Part shown: piece by piece, positions 51,392 through 62,865 of the stretch
Numbering within the stretch: position 1 is the stretch's first letter
How the letters are laid out: each line of letters starts with the position of its first letter
From: Sipunculus nudus
Taxonomy: Eukaryota; Annelida; Sipuncula; Golfingiida; Sipunculidae
Assembly (NCBI GenBank): GCA_026874595.1
Contig: CM049316.1
Location: 44,843,695-44,907,694 of the forward strand
Direction: 5' to 3'
DNA length: 64,000 bases
Notes under the pieces: generated by a model
Database searches by the model: none
What the model was told of the DNA's origin: nothing
What the model saw: the letters and a program-made list of their open reading frames with translations, nothing else
Program-made: the position numbers and the translations under genes

Positions 51392-51627
51392 TTTTGGGGT
51401 CAAGGGGTTTATATTTATGGTACCGAAATGCATGATCCCATGGCAGCCATCTTGGATTTCAAATTGGCCACCACACAAAGGCCATTTTGTTGCCAGTGTG
51501 TTAGCTCTAAGACGTGCTATAATCGTAGACTACATGTCACAAAGCTCATATTGGCCATTTTGAAATCCAAGATGACTGCCATGGGAACATTTTGGTACCA
51601 TCAAATTTAAAATCCTTGACCCCAAAA
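51392..51627. mobile_element. Foldback element
   Basis: The arms 51392-51466 and 51555-51627 are inverted copies of about 75 bp sharing TTTTGGGGTCAAGG, ATGGTACC, CCCATGGCAG and CATCTTGGATTTCAAA. They are separated by about 90 bp. It lies in intron 6 of the carboxypeptidase-like gene. Confidence 0.6.
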
Positions 51628-52167
51628 GTTTAGACCAAATGTCAGGATAGAAACTGCTTTTTTTTTCTTTTTCTTCATAACTTAAAGTGGTAAATTATAC
51701 CTGTTTTCAAAATCTACTCAAAAAGTTTAGCAACTTCACTAAATATCAATGTTACGGCATACTGCCATCTAAATATTTTGATGTTTCATTTGTAACTATC
51801 TCCCTCGGATTTAAACACATGTAAGGTTTGTCACGAAATGACACTATTAATCTATCTAATTAAGCAACGATTGGATGTCAAAGGACTTAATTAAAACAAG
51901 CTATTTGCAAACAACTGAATTATCTACTTGTTAATCTATGTGATCAGATATTTGCTTGTATGTGTTGCTTGAAAGCTCATGTGTACATACATGTGTTTAT
52001 GTGTGAATTGCTAACACATTCCAGTTGACACAACGATCTGGTGAACCTTTGTGCAAAAGAACACTGGCCTACGCCGTTAGTTCTCGCTTAAATGTTGACG
52101 GACAAATAATTTTATTCAGTTACAAAGGTGTATGAATGATGTTACACGCGCACATTTAAAATGTTAC

Positions 52168-52266
52168 CTTATCAATAAACCAGATGCAAGTTGCAGGGGC
52201 GATCCAGTCCCGAGCGTTCATCCCACAATCCATCAAGATGCGACGGTTTCCCTCGCCGCTTGTTAT
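52168..52266 (-). CDS. Carboxypeptidase-like exon 6, altered zinc site
   Basis: A 33-codon, phase 0-0 exon with acceptor TTTCAG and donor GTAACA. It encodes LMDCGMNARDWIAPAT where active enzymes have GIHAREW. The first two zinc ligands are therefore Asn183 and Asp186, while the surrounding motif, including the Arg71 equivalent, is intact. Confidence 0.88.
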
Positions 52267-52741
52267 CTGAAATATAACACTTATCACACCGTCATGCTGT
52301 TGGTTTTTGTTGTTACATATAAGTTTAGCTCCATCATGCATGTGTTCGGGTCAAGGTCATCACTGCCACTCAAATCCAATGGACCAAATTAGAACAAGGC
52401 ACCAGAGTCAAAATATTCGCATGCCGTGTGAAAAAAAACATGCCAGAAATGTGATGAATAGCAATACTCAACTTTTGACTTAAAATTAGCAACAGGCGTG
52501 CATGTGTCGGGTGCTGCGTACAGGAAGTGTACGCGAGTCATTTTGATTGCTCCAGTTGCCTTATTCAATAACCATGAAATATTTGTTGGAGCAACTCGAT
52601 AGATCATGATCTCTGAAGGCTTAGCTTCGATGGGTTGCCGGATTGCTTTATCTCTAGATAATAGACGATGCGGCTGATAAAAAGATAAAAAAAATCCTGT
52701 ATGAGGTTTGAAATGGTAAAATTCGACAGATATTTCTTTAC

Positions 52742-52843
52742 CTTGATTCCGGTGATGTTACGTCCTTCATAAGAAAGTCCAAGGTAAATCAGTTCAGACC
52801 TAGTCGGATGATAACCATTGATGGTCTTCAACCAGTCCAAAAT
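52742..52843 (-). CDS. Carboxypeptidase-like exon 5
   Basis: A 34-codon, phase 0-0 exon with acceptor CTTTAG and donor GTAAAG. Encodes ILDWLKTING and LGLSYEGRNITGIK, the conserved first helix and strand of the catalytic domain. Confidence 0.85.
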
Positions 52844-53068
52844 CTAAAGTGAAATCAGTCTCATAAGAGTGACATCATACATAAAATGTCACATTCATAT
52901 TTGTCACTTTGGGCCAGCAAACGACATCAATGAAAGGAGTTCGAGTGCATTTTATTGTCTTCTGAATTACAACCGTACAACTCCAGGCGTTAGATTTTTC
53001 TTTTCTTTATACCTTATATAACTCTGAAGCATGCGGTCTATATATAATAATTACACACACAAACTTAT

Positions 53069-53077
<9 letters not shown>

Positions 53078-53123
<46 letters not shown>
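53078..53123. repeat. TA microsatellite
   Basis: Uninterrupted TA run, in an intron of the carboxypeptidase-like gene. Confidence 0.95.
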
Positions 53124-53126
<3 letters not shown>

Positions 53127-53298
53127 TCCTTGAGCAAATATATTCAAAACAAATGATGATATCACCATTTCCTCCCTTGCTTCCTCAGAAATGTTCATTT
53201 TTTTCACTGTAATATAAATTATGATTTATATAAACTGGAACATATATATATTTATATATCCTTTAACATGTTAATATCAGACAGTGCAGTTGGCCTAC

Positions 53299-53407
53299 CT
53301 CGTCGTAACGCATGTAGAACTCCGGGGCTTTGCCTTCCTGAAGAGTGTTCTGGCTCACGCGTTTATTTCGAGTAATTTCGTTCTTTTCATCTTCTTTGTC
53401 TATCCAC
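53299..53407 (-). CDS. Carboxypeptidase-like exon 4, activation site
   Basis: Acceptor ACCAG, donor GTAGGC. Encodes the charged connecting helix and ITRNKR|VSQN. The R-x-K-R at residues 109-112 fits furin or trypsin-like processing. It ends at EFYMRYDE, the usual start of the mature domain. Confidence 0.75.
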
Positions 53408-54885
53408 CTGGTTGGATTTAAATTATTTTTTATCTTTACTCCATTCTTACGTTGGATCGCGAGTTCACGTAGTTTATGACAGATGAAGCTGCGATCGCCA
53501 TTCACGAAATAACGTAAAATTTCTTTTTGCGGCAATTGTGGAAAATAACCCCCTAAGACACTTTGCAATGACCCAGCTCTTCCAAGACATCAAAACGGGC
53601 ATTTCCGAGGCGTGGTCACAGAGATGATGCCTTAACATGGTTGACTGCAACCTCCATCAGGTATAATATAGATAATTAATAGTATTTATACACAATGACT
53701 CTGGCAGCTTGATCCAATCAGAACAAAAGGTACATATCCCGGCAAATATAGACTGGTACCCAACGCTACTAGATTAGTCTACGCTATTCGCATGACTGAG
53801 ATGCAGAGAAGGTGCTTTTACGAGCATGTTTCAGATTTAGAGTGTGACATTTGTGACAATGTTCTTATGATAACCGTTATACACAAGTCTACACGTCATA
53901 TAGCCAAAGAATTGATTCTCAATTACAAATATAAGAAAGACTTGTAATCCTACATAACATTTGCTTATGTTCCTATGCTTGGGCGCTATAGCAAACTGGT
54001 AAAAAGCAGATTTTCGGCACCTCATATTTTCTTTAACTCTGCCTATTTGGTTATCGGTATGTAAAGAATACAAAGCCTATCTTGGGAAATTGTTTGTGTT
54101 TAGGTTCAAGAAGATACTTCGACACCTGAAAAATGATGTAAAGATATCAACTCTCAAGCTATAAGGTGTCCTGGTATATGTAATAGTGAAATACTCAAGA
54201 GACGTTAATCCATTGTCGATGTGTATGTATAAAGATGAAGAATGACGCCTTTTAGGTAGACGGACTTATTTATTTTCAAAAAAATTTTGAAGCGCACAGG
54301 CTTCTTTGTAAAAAGTCAAGTGGGAATGAATAGAAACTTTGGTGTTTTTATACAGTAAAATGTATTTTAGCTCAAAATGCGAGAAACACGAATTTACATT
54401 CATATTGAAGATCAGACGTTATAAGTAATATCATCATGTATATTAAAAATGGATAATGCAATGTTTGGGCGTGGTGATGAGTAGTGACAATAGCATCTGC
54501 CCAGGAGATTAATCCGTATGTATGTGTCCTCTCACATAACAGCAACGACAAAAATAACACTCTGTAATCATATACCTCCATCTATATCCAGTGAGCAAAA
54601 ATGAACCAGATACAATTCTTTATTTGTTAATTTTAAGCAAAATTATAACGAAACATTCTTTGAGAATGTTAAATATTCTACGTTTACAAAAAATAAGATA
54701 TCCAAGTCAATCACTTTGGAATAATTTCACTGCAGACGGAGATTTGATGAACTCTTTATTTCTTCACAGACTGCATCCCTATAGCATATCTTCTATAACA
54801 CCATCCATGACATAAATTATTCTACCGACATAAGGGCGTTTATGAATTCTTTATACATGGCTTCCTTTATAAGAAAAAAACTTAC

Positions 54886-55013
54886 TCTTGGATATTTTTG
54901 GTCGCCACCGTGTGAGGCAGGTCAGACACTGCCGACAGATATTCATCAGAGATAGGTGGCGCCACCATCACATCAAATGGACCGAGCCCAGTGGGTTCTG
55001 TCCAGGTAAATAC
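54886..55013 (-). CDS. Carboxypeptidase-like exon 3, propeptide
   Basis: Acceptor TTTCCAG, consensus donor GTAAGT. Encodes the core of the propeptide (VFTWTEPTGLGPFDVMVAPP). The TKNIQ end joins E-W-I-D of the next exon, as in inhibitory propeptides of the family. Confidence 0.8.
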
Positions 55014-55996
55014 CTGGAAAAAAAAGACGTCGATATACAAGCGTTGTAAACACTCTAATTTCCCCCACATAAATGTGCAAAAAGATGGTAGTCCTGGGGT
55101 TCCACGTTTAACATAAAATTAAGTACCCTAATTTTTTCTTGATTTTTACTTGACGAAATTTGCTGAATTTGTTGTTTGGACACGAGACAAATATAAAAAA
55201 CTGAGGACTTTGTCCTTCGGTATAAACAAATTCCCTGATTTTTTAACTTAAATGGAGCAATTAAAAAAATATAGTTCCCTAAATTATTGCTCGGACTGAA
55301 AAAAGGAAAGACTTGAAAACACTTTTTCAAGGTTTTCACTGATTCCTTTGATGGCTGGTAACCTTGCATTTTTTTTAGACAGCTGTTCATCAACCTTTTC
55401 TCTAAAATTTGTGCGATTTCTGATAATTCCTCTAAAGAAACGTATATTCCACCATATCTGCTTTTTATGATGACTAATTAGAAAAGTGAAGAAATATGAT
55501 ATTTTGAAGCAGGTTATTTGAGATTCCTGCTACTTCCTACTACTCCTACTACTGAAAGTAAACATGTTCACCTTGCTAAATAAGGCAAGACTTTTTTTCC
55601 ATTAACTAGTTAAAGAGGAAACTTCAAAAGCTAATTTCCAAGCCGGTTGGATGTCCACAAATGATTTTCAAATGGACGCCGCGTGGTTCTGGCAGACAGC
55701 GCTGACCTGATATGTATCGCTCAGGCTGGTCAACACTGACACACTTTTCAACTTGATTTCATATATCTTGAGCTCATACGTTGTATACATACCAGTAAAC
55801 ATATGATCAGGGTCATGCAGGATGCATTCCGGATCTAGTTATAAAAATGTACGCGGAGGTATAAATCTGGTCCGTGAGTGCTTTCTACTTATTTTGTCTA
55901 TAATCATATTACCTTATTACTGTCATTATAAAACATGTGTGTGTGTGTGTGTAGAGGGGGGGGGGGCTGTTGCGTTGTGTGCGTTTAATACAGTAC

Positions 55997-56087
55997 CTCA
56001 TAATTCTCCCGGAAGAAGGCGTGTATATCAAGGAGCGCATCCCTCTCTTCTATGGTGTTGAAAGGTCCTAAAGTTATCACATGATAA
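55997..56087 (-). CDS. Carboxypeptidase-like exon 2, propeptide
   Basis: Acceptor TTTTCAG, donor GTACTG. Encodes YHVITLGPFNTIEERDAL and the following helix, matching the start of an M14 activation peptide. Confidence 0.75.
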
Positions 56088-56472
56088 CTGAAAATATACA
56101 GATTAATATTGTTCAGATGTTACGTTTAACCTCCATTTCTTGTATGAAGTTTTGTATGTATTGTACGAAGTAAACTGCTTTTGATATGGGGGTTAATTAC
56201 GACAAACATGCTTCATTCTCACAATGCTACGAGTTGTTGTGACCTGCTTGTGCAAGTTGTAACCTATTTTGCATAAACGCTTCAATTTAATTTGAATATT
56301 GATCAGAGAGACCTGTAAATAATGATTGAAGAAGGACGCCGTGTTAACTGGCTACAGTCCGATATGTAGGCCATCGGGCAACTGGAGAGAACATGCATGA
56401 CTAGAGCTGTCAGTCCTGAACAAATGACTTCAAGAAAGTCACACTGGGGCAGTTGCGTCAATTATCTTTCAG

Positions 56473-56560
56473 GGGGGGGGGGGGGGGGGGTTACTCGCAG
56501 ACACCTACTCACACCATCAGCCCCCCCCCCCCCACACACACACATACACATACACACATA
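56473..56560. repeat. Poly-G, poly-C and CA tracts
   Basis: A G18 run at 56473-56490, C12 near 56521 and a CA-rich tract. Homopolymers this long are often mis-sized in assemblies. Confidence 0.85.
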
Positions 56561-56764
56561 TATATATACCTTTATAGCGTCTGTATGACACCTTTCAAGT
56601 ATATACACAATCATATTTCAAATATATTAAAATCAAGTTTAAGGTTTAAAAAAAATTTTTTTTCAAGTGTATTAAGTTTATTCAGGTTGAAATATAATAA
56701 TTCATAGTAAGCTTACGAATGAAAATTAAAGTCTTTAAACATAATTATAAATATATTTCATTTG

Positions 56765-56822
<58 letters not shown>
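56765..56822. repeat. TA microsatellite
   Basis: Uninterrupted TA run. Confidence 0.95.
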
Positions 56823-56826
<4 letters not shown>

Positions 56827-57095
56827 CTCTGAACTTGCCAAAAAATGGGGGGAGATAACCCCCCCCCCACACACACACACACACACACACCTATATTGAC
56901 ACCCTTTGATGAGGAGTCGCTTTTAGCAATTATTTATAAGTTATTTTTTATGGTTGAATATAAAACCCAGATATAATTGTTGGTAGAAATCTCTCCCCCC
57001 CCCCCCCCCCCCCATCCCCCACCCCACACACACACCCTTCCCAGTACATCCCGCTTGAAATCCTTAATTTAAAATAAAATAAATATCTGCCATAC

Positions 57096-57163
57096 TTATC
57101 ATATCGTCTGCTGGACGCCGTTGTCAGGGCTACTCCCGCGAGCAGTGACAACAACCAAGCCAT
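57096..57163 (-). CDS. Carboxypeptidase-like exon 1, signal peptide
   Basis: Starts at ATG 57163-57161. It encodes MAWLLSLLAGVALTTA, a standard signal peptide with Ala cleavage context, then SSRRYD. Donor GTATGG. It leaves with 2 bases. Confidence 0.8.
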
Positions 57164-58670
57164 CGTACTTGCCGACTTGTTGACTGATCGGCCATGACTG
57201 TGTGGGAAAAATAGCAGCCGGAATATGGCGTTGATAACGCCATTTTGTGCTCCACCTGTTCATGTTGCGGGACTAAAAAACAACATGTGCTCAGTGTCAC
57301 AGATAGTTTGGAATATATATCAATATTAGTAGAAACTTACTATACTCAGGCTAACTAAACCGTCGGTATTTTACTTTAAACTTCAACAACCTTTTAATTA
57401 ATAATACATATATTACTCTTCAGGTGTCAGCTCCAGATGCATATGGCCGGGAGAAAGATGTACTGACCACAACATCCCGAGTCACATCAGTAAAACTAAA
57501 ACATTTGACCATTACATGCATGTAATTTATATGTGCCTCTCCAAATCTATTTTTGATTTGTTATAGACATACAAACAAAAATATATTGACTTGCGGGCAA
57601 GGGTAACGATATAACCCTCTTCTTTTTTATTTGCAATAGTAATAGTTTTTCATTAACCTTCTAACACAGGGTAAGTTAGGGTTCGTTGTTGGCTGATTTA
57701 TCTGTATATATAGTATCATAAATGTGTCCTGAGGAGTAAATTGCACGCGTAATGATATCATGTTACGCTGGCTCATATATGTACAACAGTTAACGCTTAT
57801 CAATTTTGTTGTATGTGAACAATGTTAAACATGTAGTTTCATCATGCACCAGTTTTATCGTTGTAGTTTTTGAAGTCACATAGTCTTCTTCGTGCCTCTC
57901 ACACTGTGACTCCGTGTCAGACTGACACGGTGCTAATAGCATGCCGCCCTCTGGTGAAGAAAGAAGTAACAACACCTCAAAATTGACACCTTATTGAATC
58001 ACTAATCCAAATAAAGGCAAGCTCAATCCATGGGATTGTTGATATATAACCTTAAAATATATCCTGTGTGGAGAGAGAGAGAGGGGGGGGGGGGGGGGGA
58101 GGTAGAGAGAGGGAGAATTAATTTTAAAAAAGGATTTTTCAAGTTGATAGCTATAGAGAGAATTCTCCTGAGCATGCCCTGTTTGTATAAAATTCCTTTT
58201 CAAAATATGAAAATAAACGTAAAATATAAAAATTTGGATTTTATCTTGAATTTGCTTCCACTCGTACGTGAAAGCGAAAAAAAGTTTTCATTATTATTAA
58301 TATTCGTTGTCAGAAACAGTTTAATTACGACATATGACCTCCGATGTACCAATCCTCTTCTGACAGAACGTTTTAATATATGCGGCACACTGTGTAGACT
58401 CGGATTCACAAGAGTACGACTCTGCTGTGAAGGGTTTATGGGTGTCACTTTCTAACCCCCACAATGCATCGCGGCTTCTACATCCGCGGCGTAGTTAAAA
58501 ATGTAGTGAAGAGGGTAATAAATTCCGTTCAAATATGTTGGATTAGTATTGTTTCAAAGCAAATAACATAAACATGGGTGTTTCTATGTTAAGGACGTCA
58601 TGGAATAAGTAATATTTTTTAAGCATACGCATGTGAAATATAAATAGATTTTTCCTTGAGATGTAAAAAC

Positions 58671-61208
58671 AAGTGACCCATGGGTCATGACGCTCAGCTG
58701 ACTGGGAAGAGATTCACAAAAGGAAATTTTATCATCAGAATGGTAGATACCCATTCAACTGAAGCATCAAACAGATTAACCAACAGGCCAAGATTTAGTC
58801 TGTATTTATATATCTGAAAAATAGAGAAAAAATGTGTAAACTTTAAAAACAAGAATACGGGTAGCCGACAAGTGACTACGTGTATCTGCCAAAATCAGAG
58901 TGAAGTGAGGCATGGATTGAGTGGCAAGGGGAAACAGAGTGAGGTATGTTGCATATTAGCAAGGATGTCTGCAGCCTAAATGTGTATGTAGGTTGTGCAA
59001 CCTACCACAAATCCAGAAAGCTGTCCAAGCTGTATACATATGCAAAATTTTAGGCAGAAAAGTCAAACCACTACATGGATATGAGTGATTTTAGCCCACG
59101 GCAGACAAACAGACAGACGCTGTGCAAAAATGGTTGCAGTTTTGTGTATGATAAAGACCTATGTGTGATCTAAACACAAGCACAATTTTGGCCCAATCGG
59201 TCAAATGGTTCCTGAGATATTAGCTTGGATGTGTGCAGCGTTAACTAGAATGTAGATGGCGCCACCTGTCATAAAATCAAGAAAGCTATCCAGGATGTAT
59301 AAACCTGCAAAATTTTAGGCAGTTATGTCAAACCACTGCCAAGATGTGAGTGACTTTATTGCACGGCAGACAAACAGACAGACGCTGTGCAAAAATGGTT
59401 GCAGGTGGTGCCACCAGTTTTGTGTATGATAAAGAGCTATGTTAGATCTATACACATCCAAAATTTTGGCCCGATCGGTCAAACGGTTCCCGAGATATGA
59501 GCTTGGATGTCATCAGCGTGAACGTGAATGTAGGTGGTGCCACCTGTCATAAAATCAAGAAAGCTATCCAGGATGTATAAAACTGCAAAATTTTAGGCAG
59601 ATATGTCAAACCACTGCCGAGATATGAGTGACATTATTGCACAGCAGACAAACAGACAGATGCTGTGCAAAAATGGTTGCAGGTGGCGCCACCAGTTTAG
59701 CGTATGATAAAGAGCTATGTTAGATCTATATACATACAAAATTTTCTTGTCAAACGGTTCCCGAAATATGAGCTTGGATGTCATCAGCGTGAATGAGAAT
59801 GTAGGTGGCGCCACCTGTCATAAAATCAAGAAAGCTATCCAGGATGTATACGCATGCCGAATTTCAGGTGAATTAGTCAATTCACTGCAGAGATATGAGT
59901 GATTTTAACCAAAGGCAGATGAACAGATGGACACTGTGCAAACATGGTTACAGGTGGCGCCACCATTTTTTGTGTATGTTATAGAGCTATCCAAGGGCTA
60001 CATTAGTATAAATTTTATTTCCTGATCAGTCAAACGGTTCTCGAGATATGAGCTTGGAAAGCTGATAAAATCAAGTCCCAGAGGAGCTCTCTGGAAACGA
60101 ACGCGGCAACAGCGGAGGAACCCAGTCAAAAACATAGTATCCACAAAACTTCGCTTTGGCGGGTACAAAAATACAGGTGGCTCCACCAGTCTGCAGAAAC
60201 TAATAAAAACACTTACAAACATCAATATCCATGCAAAGAATCATGGTGATCTCCCCATTAGTTGTTCAGATACTTCAGCTTTTGTATCAAATTGTCCATT
60301 ATTCTGAGGGATACTTCGGAGTCCTATAGCTTGAAGGATATGGGTAACAGAGACCTAATTTTAAGTTTCCACAGGCACTTTTCATGGGCCTTCTTGCATG
60401 ACAAGAATGAAGATTCTAGGTCCAGTTGTTGCGATTTGTACCCTGTTGACAGATAACCACATCTTTAAAGGTATCAAAAAAAGAAATAAAATCGTAAAAA
60501 TTTGAAAAAAATAGAGGTGGCGCACCCAGTCTGCAGAAACTGATGGAACAGGTCATGATCAATATGTATGCCGAAAATCATGACCATCAGTGTTGTAGTT
60601 TTTGAGATACTACAGTTTTTGTATCAAATTTTCCATTATTCTGGAGGGTAATTTGGAGCCATACAGCTTAAAGAATATGGGTAACAGAGACCTAATTTCA
60701 GGTTTCCATGGAGACTTTTCATGGGTCTCCCTGTGTGTCAAGAATGAAGATTCTAGGTCCAGTTTTAATGATTTGTGCCCTGTTAACAGATGTTCATAAC
60801 TTTAAAGGTCTCAAAAATAGAGAAAAAATTCATTAAAAAAACCCGAACAAATACAGGTGGCGCCACCAGTCTGCAGGAAGTGATGGAACATCTCATGATC
60901 AATATGTATGCCAAAAATCATGACCATCAGTCAAGTAGTTAATGAGATATTGAAGTTTTTGTATGAAATTTTTGACTTTTCTGCGGGGTACTTTGGGGCC
61001 CCATAGCTCGAAGGATATGGGTAACAGAGACCTAATTTCTGGTTTCCAAGGAGATTTTTCATGGACCTCTCAGAATCCTAAGTTACAAGGTTCTAGGTTC
61101 AGCGGTTACGATTTGTGCCTGGTTAACGGACGGACAGACGGACAGACGGACGACGGACAAAGAGTGATCGCTATAGCTCAGATGACTTTCAGTCAGCTGA
61201 GCTAAAAA
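58671..61208 (+). mobile_element. Complete hairpin-ended element with internal tandem arrays
   Basis: Starts AAGTGACCCATGGGTCA, which includes a 14-bp palindrome (58674-58687), followed by GCTCAGCTGACTG (58692-58704). That 13-mer is the reverse complement of CAGTCAGCTGAGC near the 3' end. The 3' end forms a 14-bp hairpin with one mismatch (61174-61204, loop TTC) and then CTAAAAAA. Inside are an array of about 290-bp units (58960-60060) and one of about 310-bp units (60170-61120). It splits an older repeat, so its limits are real. No protein is encoded. The layout resembles Helentron-associated (HINE) or bivalve pearl elements; the assignment is inference. Confidence 0.7.
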
Positions 61209-61624
61209 ACTGGTTTTAAAGTTTGACAGTTGAGACAAGTAGTCTCGGCCGTACGTCCATCAGTGCCTGTCAGGAAGATATTCGAGCAATAACGACCTCT
61301 TGCGGAAGTGTGACTGTGGGGTTGTTGTAAAGTGGCATGGTTCTCAGTGGGTGGGTTCGATTTGAACGTAAACACCTGTTCCCTAACCAAACAGCAATGC
61401 AAGGACTAGACAACAGATAACACGAACCGAATCCCCATTATCCGAGAAACGGAACAGTGTTCCTAGGGGAAGATCCAGGATTTAGGAAAAGGACGGGTCC
61501 AACCGAGGAGGACTTATTAATGACAAAACCTGAAAAAAGTCCACAGGTCCAGAAAAGAGGACTCCAGGACGTAAATATTTCTCTGAAACCCTTAAAAAAA
61601 GGTTGCGGCGGCTAATCCAGGCTA

Positions 61625-62435
61625 GATGTAACTGCTTCACATAGCTAATATATATGGTAAAATGACTGGATTCAAATTCAGCCCAAAAATGATTCACGTG
61701 GAACCATTAAAAACAATTATTATAGGAATTATTGTGGGGATTATTCTTGTAAAATGTTAAACAAATCGGCTTCAGTGGAGTCAGTGGAAAAACGTTTTGC
61801 AGGTAAATAACTCATATAGGAAGATACAGTAAACTGGCCAAGTTCAGCTTCCCGTCACTCAGCCAAAAACCACTGAACCAAAACCATTTGAACAAACTTG
61901 AATTATCATCATCTCGGGATAATTAATGTGTGAGATTTAAGAATTGGGCCCAGTGGTTTTTGAGAAGAAGACTTTTGTAGCCATTGAGCTAAAATGGGTT
62001 TAAAATGGGTTGTTATGCCATATGACTAAATTCAGCTTCCCATAACTCAGCAAAAGCCACTAAACAGAGACCATTTGAACAAACTTAAGAAAGCACCACC
62101 ATAGGATCATTTCTGTGCGATGTTTATCAATTTGGCCATATGGTTTCAGAGAAGAAGTAAGTTTTTTATGGAGATTTAAGAAGTTTTTTTTTTGTAGACC
62201 TCAATATAATACAGTCACTGATGATCGGTTTCAAAGAAGAAGATTTTTAAAGGTTTTAAGCTTTTAAGTAAATGCAGATAGCCAAAAAATAAACAAAATA
62301 GAGTTTTTAAGATGACTGGGGGTTCTTTTTGGCATAAAATTTGGTGATTCTAGCTCCTTCCATTTTCGAGATAGTATCGGCTAACATACAGACGACGGAC
62401 GCCGGCACACCATCGCATAAGCTCACAGGTTCGCT
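61625..62435 (+). repeat. Interspersed repeat, copy 2
   Basis: Matches 3920-5016 in order, including AGCTAATATATATGGTAAAATGAC at its start and the AAGCTCACAGGTTCGCTAAA end. It is about 280 bp shorter because internal units are missing. Confidence 0.65.
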
Positions 62436-62690
62436 AAACAAGTGACCCATAGGTCATGACGCTCAGCCGACGGACATGTTGACAATATGTCCTTGCAAGG
62501 GGAACTAATTAAGATAATGCAGGTGGCATCATTCTTCATGCATATTGGCTTACGTTCATCAAGACCCATAAGCACACCAAATTTGATGGAAATCCAACCA
62601 GCCTTTCCTGAGGAATCTGGCAATTTGTGTGTATTTTGCATTATTTCTGGGGTGCTCAAACATACCCAAAATAATATAGGTCACAGTGAC
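62436..62690 (+). mobile_element. 5' end of hairpin-ended element family, truncated
   Basis: Starts AAGTGACCCATAGGTCATGACGCTCAGCC and matches the leader at 36449-36700. It is followed by a 72-bp direct duplication (62690-62761 and 62762-62833). It abuts the end of another repeat (61625-62435). Confidence 0.55.
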
Positions 62691-62865
62691 CCAGTTTCAA
62701 GTCTCGGCCTGATTCACAGAAAATTTGATAAAACCTCCTGGAAAAAAAATTATGATTTAATCACAGAGACCCAGTTTCAGTTCTCGGCTTGATTCACAGA
62801 AAATTTGATAAAACCTCATGACAAAAAAATGATTTATACCTTTGTTACAGGTGCTCTTTTTATTA

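Larger units (their letters stand above)
46129..57163 (-). pseudogene. M14 carboxypeptidase A/B-like gene, zinc ligands lost and nonsense codon
   Basis: Resembles secreted pancreatic-type metallocarboxypeptidases. Eleven exons join with correct phases: 57163-57096, 56087-55997, 55013-54886, 53407-53299, 52843-52742, 52266-52168, 50558-50448, 49930-49840, 48153-47951, 47592-47508, 46310-46129. That gives 422 codons, normal for a prepro-enzyme. Residues 1-16 form a signal peptide and about 20-112 a propeptide ending in RNKR, a furin-like site. The catalytic domain follows. Conserved: WRKTR (Arg127 equivalent), NADGYEY, PNRNWD (Asn144/Arg145), the disulfide cysteines C252 and C275, and E385 (catalytic Glu270). 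Lost: zinc ligands His69, Glu72 and His196 are Asn183, Asp186 and Arg311, and Tyr248 aligns with Gly. An in-frame TAA occupies codon 298. Zinc catalysis is therefore not expected. The otherwise intact frame suggests it was a pseudo-enzyme before the stop arose, or that the stop is an allele or a sequence error. Confidence 0.85.

Noticed and set aside
52389-52607. Extra carboxypeptidase exon in minus frame
   Set aside because: Exons 5 and 6 join directly in phase (GIK|ITSGEG), leaving no room for it.
54886-55013. GGTGGCGCCACC in propeptide exon as a repeat unit
   Set aside because: The palindrome occurs here (about 54955-54966) but inside conserved coding sequence with no flanking repeat similarity; taken as coincidence.
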